A stretch of 10,360 nucleotides of DNA from an uncultured Clostridia bacterium (GCA_946623485.1 CAMORF010000047.1:1-10360); one strand, 5' to 3'. Positions 1 to 6,881 are shown, counted from the stretch's first letter. Notes: a model not told the origin generated them from the letters alone. Numbers and translations: made by a program.

Positions 1-1
1 C

Positions 2-196
2 CTTGTAGAGGGAACGTTTTCAGATGCGGATTCCCGGACCACGATATACAATGAAGAAATGGAAGAACTCTATTCCTGTTCCTCATGGGTCTATCCTTGC
101 ATTGAAGAGTATTACTTTGTTCATCGCGGTCCTTGGGCAGGTGTTATTGACGCCCACGGCAGCTGGATCCTGAAAGAGCTTCAATATGATGAGTGA
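2..196 (+). CDS. C-terminal end of a hypothetical protein with a WG-repeat-like tail (partial)
   Basis: The frame is open from the window edge to a TGA at 194-196 and gives 64 residues; the start lies outside the window. The protein is acidic and aromatic-rich. The segment near the end reading PWAGVIDAHGSWIL resembles the WG beta-repeat pattern (W-x-G-[LVI]-I-D-x-x-G-x-W-I). Such repeats are found in many clostridial hypothetical proteins, often in tandem, but only one is visible here. The motif match is seen in the sequence; assignment to the WG family is inference from one unit. No function can be given. A terminator at 355-390 is the first plausible end of its transcript. Confidence 0.6.
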   Translation, partial: LVEGTFSDADSRTTIYNEEMEELYSCSSWVYPCIEEYYFVHRGPWAGVIDAHGSWILKELQYDE

Positions 197-294
197 TTTA
201 TTGTAGAGGAATAAAGTGATACGGGAAGTCACGGATGATTCTGATTATAAGAATTCGGCACTTGCAAAGCATTGATTAAGCGTGGGAGATGGTA

Positions 295-342
295 ATGGAA
301 CAAACAGAAGCACTGCATATTGACCGCTATAGACTATTATAG
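295..342 (+). CDS. Possible micro-ORF, 15 residues
   Basis: An ATG at 295 has a good Shine-Dalgarno sequence (GGGAG, 284-288) at six bases' distance. The frame reads MEQTEALHIDRYRLL and stops at TAG 340-342, twelve bases before the stem of the terminator at 355. The ribosome site, short frame and terminator form a compact unit, but no good promoter was seen upstream. It could equally be the remnant of the start of a longer lost gene, or chance. The peptide is not recognised. Confidence 0.2.
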   Translation: MEQTEALHIDRYRLL

Positions 343-354
343 AAAGCCTGCTTA

Positions 355-395
355 CCAGCCTGCGGGAATATCAGCCTCGCAGGCTGGTTTGTCTT
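355..395 (+). terminator. Rho-independent terminator
   Basis: A perfect 10-bp stem (CCAGCCTGCG, 355-364, with CGCAGGCTGG, 378-387) encloses a 13-base loop and is followed by a T-rich run (TTTGTCTTTTT, 388-398). It would end transcripts from the partial gene at the window start and from the micro-ORF at 295. Confidence 0.8.
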
Positions 396-573
396 TTTGG
401 CTGTGGAGGGGATGATCCGTATCAGGAGCAGATGGTAATCGAGCAATTCCTTTCTGGGGTGTGGCTTAAGCAGCAAGATTTTGGTTTGGCAGATTTCACT
501 GGTAAACACAACGTGTGAACCGCTGGTGAAATGGACGGATGTTTTTATCCGGCTTGGTGAACCCCTTCTGTTT

Positions 574-602
574 TTGACCCATGCATGGTTTTATGGTAAG
601 AT
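574..602 (+). promoter_or_regulatory. Sigma-A type promoter with extended -10 for the secreted protein at 679
   Basis: The -35 box TTGACC (574-579) and the -10 box TAAGAT (597-602) are 17 bases apart. A TGG triplet directly before the -10 (594-596) fits the extended -10 TGn element. Transcription would begin near 609, giving a leader of about 70 bases. This is a sequence match only. Confidence 0.6.
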
Positions 603-678
603 GTCTGTGATGGCACGGGGAAACTATCGTTTTGACAGACAACTACAGCAAACCGGGTTTTACATGTAAGGAGATTGT

Positions 679-1722
679 ATGATGAAGAAGAATTTCAGAA
701 ACAGATTGCTTGCGGTCACTGCAGCGGCGGCATCGTCCTTCCTGCTTTTGTCCGGATTTGATTCTGCACTGACTGTCCAGGATGTCAATGACCATATGCG
801 TGAGGCGTTAAGCTCCATGGGCGGTTTTTCCGCAGACATGAACGCGACGGCAGATATTTTGCTGGATGTGGCGATGGGAGAGCAGAGCCAGTCGATCCCG
901 ATTACCGGGTCGATGGATATGTCAGTCCAGTTGGTAGAGGAGCCGTTTGCGTTGGCAGTCAGCGGGAATGCGGCCGGTGATGCTTCTGCGATGGGAGTCG
1001 CAGGAAGCATAGATCTGGATATGTACCTTCTGACACAGGAGGACGGAAGCGGGGTTGCGTATGTACGTTTCCCACAGGGAGGCGATGAGGCATGGCATGC
1101 CGCCGCCCTCAGTGCGGAGGATATGGAGAAGTATACCGGTGCCATCAAAGCTGCTTTGAGCGGTAACGCGTCTGAGGCGTTTTCGAGCCAGCTTGGGACA
1201 CAGGTTGACGTGACGAACGAACTGATGGAGATGGCGACAGAAAATATGATTCTTGCGCCGGAGGCGGTCAGTGTCAACGGAGTGGATTGCTATGAGATGA
1301 CCCAGTCGATCGATGGGAACACTTTATTTGAGATTATATCCAAGGTTGTCGAAGCGGTTCCGACGTCTGGCCTGGATGCGTCTTCTCTTTCCGCGTTCCA
1401 GATGTTCTTTGATGGAATCCGTGTGGACACTGTGACGGATGTAGCGGTTGATACTTTCCAGCCGGTTTCCGCCGGGATAGATCTTTCCGGAAGCGACTTC
1501 TCTGCCCTCGGGCAGCTGCTGGGATCGATGATGTTCTCTTCTCAGGATGCTTCCTCTGCGGCACCGCAGATCGGTGTTACGGTTAATGCGCTGAATTGCT
1601 CGATCAATTATAGCGAGGCTCCGGCTGAGATCATCGTTCCGGAGGAGGCTCTTGCGGCTGAGATCGAAACCACCCTTGCTTTGTCTGATGTAGCCGCTGC
1701 GGCAGCTACAACTGTCGGGTGA
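679..1722 (+). CDS. Secreted lipoprotein-like protein (DUF6612/LolA-like style) with a lost lipobox cysteine
   Basis: The 347-residue product has a typical export signal: a positive start (MMKKNFRNR), a hydrophobic stretch, then LLLSGFDSA. In clostridial lipoproteins of this build the last part normally reads L-S-G-C or L-A-A-C; here Phe sits where the lipidated Cys is expected. The mature part begins with a VQDVNDHMREALSSMGGFSADMNATADI segment and runs in alternating beta-type stretches. This is the style of LppX/LolA-like lipoproteins annotated as DUF6612 in Lachnospiraceae, whose function is unknown. The family call is from memory of sequence style, so moderate. AAGGAG (668-673) lies 5 bases before ATG 679 and 8 before ATG 682; the second ATG is equally good. 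The gene is a single unit between its own promoter and terminator. Only one Cys is prominent in the mature part (VDCYEM), plus one near the end (LNCSIN). Confidence 0.7.
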   Translation: MMKKNFRNRLLAVTAAAASSFLLLSGFDSALTVQDVNDHMREALSSMGGFSADMNATADILLDVAMGEQSQSIPITGSMDMSVQLVEEPFALAVSGNAAGDASAMGVAGSIDLDMYLLTQEDGSGVAYVRFPQGGDEAWHAAALSAEDMEKYTGAIKAALSGNASEAFSSQLGTQVDVTNELMEMATENMILAPEAVSVNGVDCYEMTQSIDGNTLFEIISKVVEAVPTSGLDASSLSAFQMFFDGIRVDTVTDVAVDTFQPVSAGIDLSGSDFSALGQLLGSMMFSSQDASSAAPQIGVTVNALNCSINYSEAPAEIIVPEEALAAEIETTLALSDVAAAAATTVG

Positions 1723-1744
1723 TGGGATTTGAATCTGTGTCCGG

Positions 1745-1780
1745 AAAAACTGCCGTGCCCCGTGCCACGGCAGTTTTTTT
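1745..1780 (+). terminator. Strong rho-independent terminator after the secreted protein gene
   Basis: The stem ACTGCCGTG (1749-1757) pairs perfectly with CACGGCAGT (1766-1774) around an 8-base loop and is followed by seven T (1774-1780). The A run at 1745-1748 can extend the pairing into the T tract, so a terminator on the opposite strand is also possible. It isolates the gene from the symporter gene downstream. Confidence 0.9.
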
Positions 1781-1872
1781 AATTGATGCATCTTTCTTAG
1801 AAAACCTGACATGGATTGATGCGTAAAAATTTCGGGATAAGAGTGGGATCCCTGCAAAAACCAAAATAATTA

Positions 1873-1901
1873 TGGACAATAAGCCATAAAAAGACTATGA
1901 T
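1873..1901 (+). promoter_or_regulatory. Sigma-A type promoter of the symporter gene
   Basis: TGGACA (1873-1878) and TATGAT (1896-1901) are spaced by 17 bases, each one base from consensus. Transcription would begin near 1908, leaving a leader of about 40 bases that ends in the ribosome site GGAGGAG (1937-1943). Confidence 0.7.
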
Positions 1902-1948
1902 TAACGGAAATGGCACATTGCCGTTAGTATTATTTTGGAGGAGAGAGT

Positions 1949-3376
1949 ATGGAGAAGGTTACTGAGTTTATTAACTCTCTGGACAGCTTTGTCTGGGGAT
2001 GGTGGATGATCATCCTGCTTCTGGGGACACATATCTTTATGACGATCCGGACAGGGTTCATTCAGCGCAAAACCATCAGCAAGGGAATTAAATTATCTGT
2101 TTCGAAGGATCCGGACGCGGAAGGGGAGGTTTCTTCTTTTGGTGCTTTGACGACTGCGCTGGCGGCTACCATCGGAACCGGCAATATCATCGGCGTCGGA
2201 ACGGCGATTGCCCTCGGGGGGCCGGGCGCTGTTTTGTGGTGCTGGCTGACGGGCGTGTTCGGGATTGCCACAAAGTATGCCGAATCCCTGATCGCTGTGA
2301 AGTACAGAGTGAAGACAAAGGACGGGCGCATGCAGGGCGGCGCGATGTATGCATTGGAACGCGGGCTGAATATGAAATGGCTTGGGGTTCTGTTTGCGCT
2401 GTTTGGGGGAATTGCTTCCTTCGGGATTGGCTGCGCGACGCAGGTGAATGCGATTGCGACGGTTGCAGAAGAGAATTTCCACTGTCCGGCATGGGTTGTC
2501 GGTGTTGTGACCGGAATACTCGTGGCAATCGTTATCTTTGGCGGCATTAAGTCCATCGCGACGGTCTGCGAACGCCTTGTCCCGTTTATGGCGCTGTTTT
2601 ATGTTGCCGGCTGCGTTATCATTCTCTGCATCAATTATGATTTCATCATTCCGGCGATCGGCGCGATTGTGAGCCTGGCATTTACAAAAGGAGCCGTGGC
2701 CGGCGGACTGGTCGGCGGCGGGATCAGGGTTGCGATCCAGTACGGAGTGGCACGCGGACTGTTTTCCAATGAGTCCGGCATGGGTTCTGCCCCGATCGCG
2801 GCGGCGGCGGCCCAGTCCAGGAATCCGGTGCGGCAGGCACTGATTGCCTCCACGGGAACATTCTGGGATACGGTTGTCGTGTGCCTGATGACAGGCCTTG
2901 TGCTGGTCAGCTCGATCATGAAGAATCCGAACATTGATGTGAGCATGGTGGACAATGGCGGAAAGCTGACAAGCCTTGCCTTTGCGCAGATTCCCGGCAT
3001 CGGGCCGCTGCTTTTGACGGTGGGCATTATCACATTTGCCTTCTCCACAGTGCTCGGATGGGCGTATTACGGAGAAAGATGCGTGGAATACATCGGCGGC
3101 AGGAAGGTTTTGATTGCTTACCGCTGCCTGTATATCGCAGTTGCGGTGATAGCGCCTATCACAGCATTGAACCTTGTATGGACTGTGGCGGATATTCTGA
3201 ATGCGCTGATGAGCATTCCGAACCTGATTGCTGTCCTGCTTCTGTCGGGGGTGATCGTAAAGGATACAAAACGGTTTATCAATGACCTGGATGCATGGGA
3301 CGAGACACCGGTGCCTGTGGTTGATGATAAGGGGATCACAATCTCAGAGAAACCCGATATGACGTTGGTAAAGTAA
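1949..3376 (+). CDS. Sodium:alanine symporter family (AGCS) amino-acid carrier
   Basis: The 475-residue integral membrane protein has about ten or more hydrophobic segments and a full-length AGCS build. It would take up alanine or glycine together with sodium (some members use protons) across the cytoplasmic membrane. Family marks are the SFGALTTALAATIGTGNIIGVGTAIALGGPGA stretch (about residues 63-94), LWCWLTGVFGIATKYAE (96-112), the QGGAMYALERG loop (129-139), and the helix-breaking GLFSNESGMGSAPIAAAAA segment (270-288), which belongs to the substrate path in this family. The N-terminal MEKVTEFINSLDSFVWGWW is usual for AlsT/AgcS-like carriers. The C-terminus is a short charged cytoplasmic tail (VVDDKGITISEKPDM). 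ATG 1949 is fixed by GGAGGAG (1937-1943). It appears monocistronic. Substrate preference cannot be read from sequence; glutamine carriers also occur in the family. Confidence 0.95.
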   Translation: MEKVTEFINSLDSFVWGWWMIILLLGTHIFMTIRTGFIQRKTISKGIKLSVSKDPDAEGEVSSFGALTTALAATIGTGNIIGVGTAIALGGPGAVLWCWLTGVFGIATKYAESLIAVKYRVKTKDGRMQGGAMYALERGLNMKWLGVLFALFGGIASFGIGCATQVNAIATVAEENFHCPAWVVGVVTGILVAIVIFGGIKSIATVCERLVPFMALFYVAGCVIILCINYDFIIPAIGAIVSLAFTKGAVAGGLVGGGIRVAIQYGVARGLFSNESGMGSAPIAAAAAQSRNPVRQALIASTGTFWDTVVVCLMTGLVLVSSIMKNPNIDVSMVDNGGKLTSLAFAQIPGIGPLLLTVGIITFAFSTVLGWAYYGERCVEYIGGRKVLIAYRCLYIAVAVIAPITALNLVWTVADILNALMSIPNLIAVLLLSGVIVKDTKRFINDLDAWDETPVPVVDDKGITISEKPDMTLVK

Positions 3377-3409
3377 TATACGAAAGAAGCATTCAGATTG
3401 GAGAAAGCG

Positions 3410-3430
3410 GGCCGGACAGAAAGTCCGGCC
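3410..3430 (+). terminator. GC hairpin after the symporter gene, probable weak terminator
   Basis: GGCCGGAC (3410-3417) pairs perfectly with GTCCGGCC (3423-3430) around an AGAAA loop, 33 bases after the symporter stop. The following bases (TGTATTGGTATG) have few T in a row, so intrinsic termination would be weak. The hairpin may instead protect the 3' end of the message. Confidence 0.5.
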
Positions 3431-3460
3431 TGTATTGGTATGTGTAAGTCGCTTCGCGCC

Positions 3461-3501
3461 TTTGCCCGTCCTCAGCGCTGCCGGAGCGGTGCTGTGCAAA
3501 G
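3461..3501 (+). other. Second structured element: stem-loop with flanking pairing
   Basis: Bases 3473-3494 fold into a 9-bp stem (CAGCGCTGC with GCGGTGCTG, including two G-T pairs) closed by a CGGA tetraloop. Flanking CTTTGC (3461-3466) can pair with GCAAAG (3496-3501), forming an outer stem. There is no T tract. It lies between the symporter hairpin and the -10-like box before the sigma gene. Function unknown; it may be part of the symporter 3' region or a small RNA. Confidence 0.3.
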
Positions 3502-3511
3502 CGATGAATTG

Positions 3512-3543
3512 TTGAATGAATAGGGGAGATATTGTAATATAAT
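3512..3543 (+). promoter_or_regulatory. Possible promoter for the sigma-factor gene
   Basis: A perfect TATAAT (3538-3543) is seen, but the best -35-like box, TTGAAT (3512-3517), is 20 bases away, which is too far for a good promoter. If used, transcription starts near 3550 and the tandem hairpin repeats (3574-3690) lie inside a leader of about 210 bases. No better promoter was found between the repeats and the start codon. Confidence 0.35.
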
Positions 3544-3573
3544 TCTTTATTCAGAGTGCAATGTGTACTGAGC

Positions 3574-3690
3574 ATTCGGCATGAGGTGGCACCAGCGAAG
3601 CTGGTGACGGAGTCCTGGTGCCATATTCGGCATGAGGTGGCACCGGCTTTAGCCGGTGACGGAGTCCTGGTGCCAAATTCGGCATGAGGA
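3574..3690 (+). repeat. Tandem hairpin repeat, two full units of 51-52 bp and a partial third
   Basis: Unit 1 is 3574-3624, unit 2 is 3625-3676, and a 13-base partial copy (ATTCGGCATGAGG) begins at 3677. Each full unit has the same frame: ATTCGGCATGAGGTGGCACC, a variable middle, then GGTGACGGAGTCCTGGTGCC. Each can form an inner 7-bp hairpin (3590-3606 and 3641-3658) or an outer stem of TGGCACC with GGTGCCA (3587-3593/3617-3623 and 3638-3644/3669-3675). The two share the CACC strand, so they compete. Between units the inner stem changes from an A-T to a G-C pair, which keeps the pairing. The array ends about 70 bases before the sigma gene. It looks like a dispersed intergenic repeat, but copies elsewhere cannot be seen here. 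Confidence 0.85.
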
Positions 3691-3760
3691 TTTTTCTATA
3701 GATCCTGTTTCATGGAGATTGGATTACAGTTCCAGAGGGGAGATTCCGGAAGAGGTGGGA

Positions 3761-4897
3761 ATGAGCACACATCGTGATGGGACCGTTGTGCAGACGGACC
3801 GGGAAAAAGAGCTGAAAGAAAGGGCCGAGGCACTTGTCCGTGATGCTCAGAAGGAAAAGAATGCGCTGAACTTCCAGGAAGTCACGGAGTATTTTGATGA
3901 CCTGAATGTTTCAGACAGTGAATTTGACCATGTGCTGGATATTCTTTCCGGACACGGCATTGAGATTCTCCTTCCTGCGGAGGAAGAAGAGGAACTCATC
4001 CTGGATGAGGATGAGGCGGATCTTGCGAATGAAGAGATGCTGATAACGGAAGACGCCGGCAGCAGCGATACCGGAAGCGTCACGGATCCGATTCATATGT
4101 ACCTGAAGGAAATCGGGCAGGTGCCGCTTCTGACATCAGATCAGGAGATTGCGCTTGCAAAACGGGTGGAGCAGGGAGATGAGGACGCGAAAAGGCAGCT
4201 TGAGGAAGCAAACCTCAGGCTGGTGGTATCGATTGCAAAGCACTATACCGGGCATGGGATGAGCCTGATGGACCTGATCCAGGAGGGAAGCCTGGGTCTG
4301 ATCCGCGCGGTTGAAAAGTATGATTATAAAAAAGGCTTCCGGTTTTCAACCTATGCAACCTGGTGGATCCGCCAATCCATCACCCGTGCCATTGCGGACC
4401 AGGGGCGTACGATACGGATTCCGGTGCATATGGTGGAGAATATCAACAAGGTGAACCGTGCGGCAAGGGATCTGGTTCAAAAACTGGGACGGGATCCGAC
4501 GCCGGAGGAGCTGGCGAAGGAAGCGCATATGAGTGTTGAGCGCATCCGGGAGATCCAGAGAATCTCCAGGGAACCGGTTTCCATGGAAACGCCTGTCGGC
4601 GATGAGGAAGACAGCTCGCTGGGGGATTTCATCCGGGATGATACGACGCCCCATCCGGCGGACGAGGCAGCACGTACGATGCTGCGGGAGCAGATCCGTG
4701 AGATTCTGTCAGACCTGACAGAACGGGAACAGCAGGTGCTGAGGCTTCGGTACGGACTGGACGACCATCATTCAAGAACGCTGGAAGAGGTCGGAAAGCA
4801 GCTGAATGTGACGCGGGAGCGGATCCGGCAGATTGAAGCGAAGGCACTTAGGAAGCTGAAGCGCAAAAACATCCGCATGAGAGACTATCTGGAGTGA
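3761..4897 (+). CDS. rpoD: RNA polymerase sigma-70 factor, RpoD/SigA-like, possibly a paralogue
   Basis: The 378-residue protein directs RNA polymerase to promoters. A short region-1.1-like N-terminus (about 10-75) and an acidic linker (73-100) come first. Region 1.2 follows ([17 protein letters not shown], 109-125), then region 2 (150-215) with [20 protein letters not shown], where Q205 and T208 match the -10 reading residues. Region 3 is at 220-300 and region 4 at 310-378, with recognition helix [10 protein letters not shown] (351-360). The extreme C-terminus reads [16 protein letters not shown] and lacks the HPSR motif usual in housekeeping Sig[11 protein letters not shown] and DQGRTIRIP also differ from the common MLFLDLIQEG and DQARTIRIP. 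No dnaG lies upstream. ATG 3761 is chosen because GAGG (3752-3755) sits five bases before it; the frame stays open back to GTG 3656, but that lies inside a repeat and has no ribosome site. Sigma identity is certain; primary versus paralogue is open. Confidence 0.93.
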   Translation: MSTHRDGTVVQTDREKELKERAEALVRDAQKEKNALNFQEVTEYFDDLNVSDSEFDHVLDILSGHGIEILLPAEEEEELILDEDEADLANEEMLITEDAGSSDTGSVTDPIHMYLKEIGQVPLLTSDQEIALAKRVEQGDEDAKRQLEEANLRLVVSIAKHYTGHGMSLMDLIQEGSLGLIRAVEKYDYKKGFRFSTYATWWIRQSITRAIADQGRTIRIPVHMVENINKVNRAARDLVQKLGRDPTPEELAKEAHMSVERIREIQRISREPVSMETPVGDEEDSSLGDFIRDDTTPHPADEAARTMLREQIREILSDLTEREQQVLRLRYGLDDHHSRTLEEVGKQLNVTRERIRQIEAKALRKLKRKNIRMRDYLE

Positions 4898-4950
4898 AAG
4901 CCGGTGAATCAGAGATGTATTGCCAGGCGGCTATGAGTTTTTGGAAATGA

Positions 4951-6717
4951 ATGGGGAATCGTATGAAGAATTGTTACAGAATAAGTCGTTTCGCTCTGGC
5001 GCTGCTGATGTCACTGGTCATGTCATTGTTGTCTCTCTCCACTGCTTTCGCGGCGGAATATGACTATGCGTATCCGTCGGCATCCAGTAAAAAGGGCTTG
5101 TATATCCGGCCGGGGATGGAAGAGGATGCGCTGGAGCTGGGTGTCCGGCATGCGACGATCAACCTGAGTGTTGGGGACTTTTTGCCGGCGCCTGCATTCC
5201 GGAACGAGACCAACTGTATCCCGTTTTCCTACGAAGGGACAACATACTGGTTCTCCAAACAGGCGGTGGGACAGTATGATACGGAGCTGATCCGGCTTGC
5301 GCAGGGCAATGTCCTGGTGACGGCGATCCTGTTGCTTCCGAACCGGACCGATGACCTGCAATACCTGATCTATCCCGCGGCCAGGGGAAAGAGCGCCAAC
5401 TATTACCAATGGAATATGGCAAGCGAAGAGGCGATCCGCGCCCTGCGGGCAATCGTGACTTTTTTCCAGAGAAGGTATTCCGGGACTTCCGGCCCGAGGA
5501 TTGTCGGGTGGATTGTGGGAAATGAAGTGAACAATTCTGGTGTGTGGAACTGGGCAGGCAATATCGACCAGGATACCTATGTGGGGCTCTACGCAGCCCA
5601 GGTTCAGGAGGTATACAATGCCGCGCGCAGCGTATGCGCGAATACCCGGATCTATATGTGCCTGGATCATTATTGGTCTGTGGGAAACGGGAATTACTGG
5701 TACGCAGGGAAGGAAATCCTGCGTAAGTTCGCTTCTGCCATGGCAGCCAGGGGGCTCGGGAACGGTACCTGGAACATTGCCTATCATCCTTATAATATCA
5801 GCCAGTATGAGCCGAACATCATGAGCAACAGCGATGCCGTAACAAACAGCCCGGACACGCGCATCGTCACGATGAAAAACCTGAAAGCATTTACCAAGTA
5901 TGTCAAAAAGCATTACTCCAAAAACTGCCGGGTGATCCTGAGTGAACAGGGGTATTCTTCTGTCACTGCCGGGAAAGATACTTCGGCAGAGCAGGCAAGG
6001 AACATCGCCCTGGCTTATTACATTGCCCAGCAGAACAGTATGGTGGATGCCCTGATCCTGCACCGGCAGGTGGACCATACCGCGGAAGAAGAGCGGTTCG
6101 GGCTGTACACAAGCTGGGGCGGAGAGAATGCGGCCCTGCCGAAGCCGTCATGGTCCTCTTATAAATATGCGGATACCACGGCTTCAGACCAGTATACAAA
6201 AGACGCTGCAAAGCAGGCGAAGGATCTCCTTGGGAAAAAAGTGAAAAAAAAGCTGACGGTAAAGCGCGGCAACCTGCAGCCGATCGGCGACCTGTCCTGG
6301 ACAAAGAGATACGGGAATGGCTTTGCTTCTTTTGGGGCACTGACTGAGTTCAGGCAGGAGAATGATGGATATGTCCTGGTCCATGACTATGCGAGAAATC
6401 CGAATGTTCCCTGGGGAATGATCCGTAACGGAAAGATCAACTGCAAGAAAAGGACAAAGTTTGGTTTTGGCGTCTACGTCAGCAGCTCGCTGAGTGGAAC
6501 CGCAGTGGTATATCTTAGGCTTTGGTCCGGGAACAATTGTTATTATGATGCGTCCGCCATCATTCCATGCGGCACACAGAACCAGCTATATGCGGAACTG
6601 AAGAATTGGAAATACCGGGGAAAGATCACGAAGGCGGAGATAATGATCCGGCCGAATCAGGCAGGCTGGGAATCCGGGACGAATGCCCGCATCTATTCCA
6701 TTGGAGCAAGACCCTGA
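4951..6717 (+). CDS. Secreted DUF5722 protein, TIM-barrel glycoside-hydrolase-like
   Basis: The 588-residue product begins with a signal peptide (hydrophobic core about 14-33, likely cut after AFA at 34), so it acts outside the cell. Residues 45-405 match my memory of DUF5722, a family of unknown activity with a clan GH-A-like barrel: GLYIRPGMEEDALELGVRHATINL, VTAILLLPN, NYYQWN and GWIVGNEVNNSGVWNW. The Asn-Glu pair N191-E192 fits the acid/base at strand 4, HPY (279-281) a strand-6 site, and E332 in VILSEQGYSS the nucleophile at strand 7. These roles are inferred by analogy. A basic linker (KKVKKKLTVKRG, 429-440) leads to a C-terminal beta-rich domain (441-588) that may bind carbohydrate. ATG 4951 and ATG 4963 have equally modest GGA ribosome sites five bases upstream. 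The gene starts 53 bases after the sigma gene without a clear terminator, so co-transcription is possible. Substrate unknown. Confidence 0.85.
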   Translation: MGNRMKNCYRISRFALALLMSLVMSLLSLSTAFAAEYDYAYPSASSKKGLYIRPGMEEDALELGVRHATINLSVGDFLPAPAFRNETNCIPFSYEGTTYWFSKQAVGQYDTELIRLAQGNVLVTAILLLPNRTDDLQYLIYPAARGKSANYYQWNMASEEAIRALRAIVTFFQRRYSGTSGPRIVGWIVGNEVNNSGVWNWAGNIDQDTYVGLYAAQVQEVYNAARSVCANTRIYMCLDHYWSVGNGNYWYAGKEILRKFASAMAARGLGNGTWNIAYHPYNISQYEPNIMSNSDAVTNSPDTRIVTMKNLKAFTKYVKKHYSKNCRVILSEQGYSSVTAGKDTSAEQARNIALAYYIAQQNSMVDALILHRQVDHTAEEERFGLYTSWGGENAALPKPSWSSYKYADTTASDQYTKDAAKQAKDLLGKKVKKKLTVKRGNLQPIGDLSWTKRYGNGFASFGALTEFRQENDGYVLVHDYARNPNVPWGMIRNGKINCKKRTKFGFGVYVSSSLSGTAVVYLRLWSGNNCYYDASAIIPCGTQNQLYAELKNWKYRGKITKAEIMIRPNQAGWESGTNARIYSIGARP

Positions 6718-6740
6718 CACGCAATAACAACATCATCCTG

Positions 6741-6881
6741 GAATCATCAGGAACATGAATCATCGGGACATGAATCATCGGGACATGAATCATCAGGGAC
6801 ATGAATCATCAGGGACATGAATCATCAGGAACATGAATCATCTGGGACATGAATCATCGGGACATGAATCATCAGGAATAT
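6741..6881 (+). repeat. Minisatellite of nine 15/16-bp units abutting and forming a start codon
   Basis: Nine head-to-tail units follow GAATCATC[A/T]GGGACAT, or the 15-base form lacking one base. They start at 6741, 6757, 6772, 6787, 6803, 6819, 6835, 6851 and 6866. Six are 16 bases long and three (second, third and eighth) are 15. Each junction reads ACATGAATC, so an ATG recurs at 6755, 6770, 6785, 6801, 6817, 6833, 6849 and 6864, preceded by GGGA or GGAA. The ninth unit is slightly changed (GGAATAT) and supplies the A and T of the start codon of the DUF362 gene at 6880. Each junction also carries the dyad ATGAATCAT. The array begins 23 bases after the stop of the DUF5722 gene. There are no spacers, so it is not CRISPR. 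Confidence 0.95.

Larger units (their letters stand above)
197..573. other. Mostly non-coding stretch between the partial gene and the secreted protein
   Basis: No convincing gene is seen here. The stretch holds a 15-codon micro-ORF with a ribosome site (295-342) and a terminator (355-395), listed separately. From about 400 to 573 nothing is recognised. A 62-codon frame at 481-669 starts with TTG, has no ribosome site, and runs through the promoter of the next gene, so it is not treated as coding. The base composition is more AT-rich than the neighbouring genes, as expected for intergenic DNA. Confidence 0.6.

Noticed and set aside
481..669. 62-codon plus-strand frame before the secreted protein gene
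   Set aside because: It starts with TTG, has no ribosome site, and contains the promoter at 574-602, which would be unusual for a real gene.
1324..1857. Minus-strand frame of 177 codons across the end of the secreted protein gene
   Set aside because: It crosses a strong terminator, gives a low-complexity basic product and has no family likeness; a shadow of the plus-strand gene.
3574..3690. Cloning-adaptor contamination, because ATTCGGCATGAGG resembles the cDNA adaptor GAATTCGGCACGAG
   Set aside because: The repeats carry T instead of C, lack the full EcoRI site, and are embedded in larger hairpin units with covarying stems, so they are natural.
3656..3760. N-terminal extension of the sigma factor from GTG 3656
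   Set aside because: The GTG lies inside hairpin repeat unit 2, has no ribosome site, and the added 35 residues do not resemble sigma region 1.1; ATG 3761 has a GAGG site at five bases.
5023..6078. Long open frame of 351 codons on the minus strand
   Set aside because: It lies wholly inside the DUF5722 gene, whose product has a signal peptide and family motifs. The opposite frame is open because of GC-rich codon use and shows no recognisable domain.
6741..6881. CRISPR array
   Set aside because: The 15/16-bp units are head to tail with no spacers and no cas genes are near.
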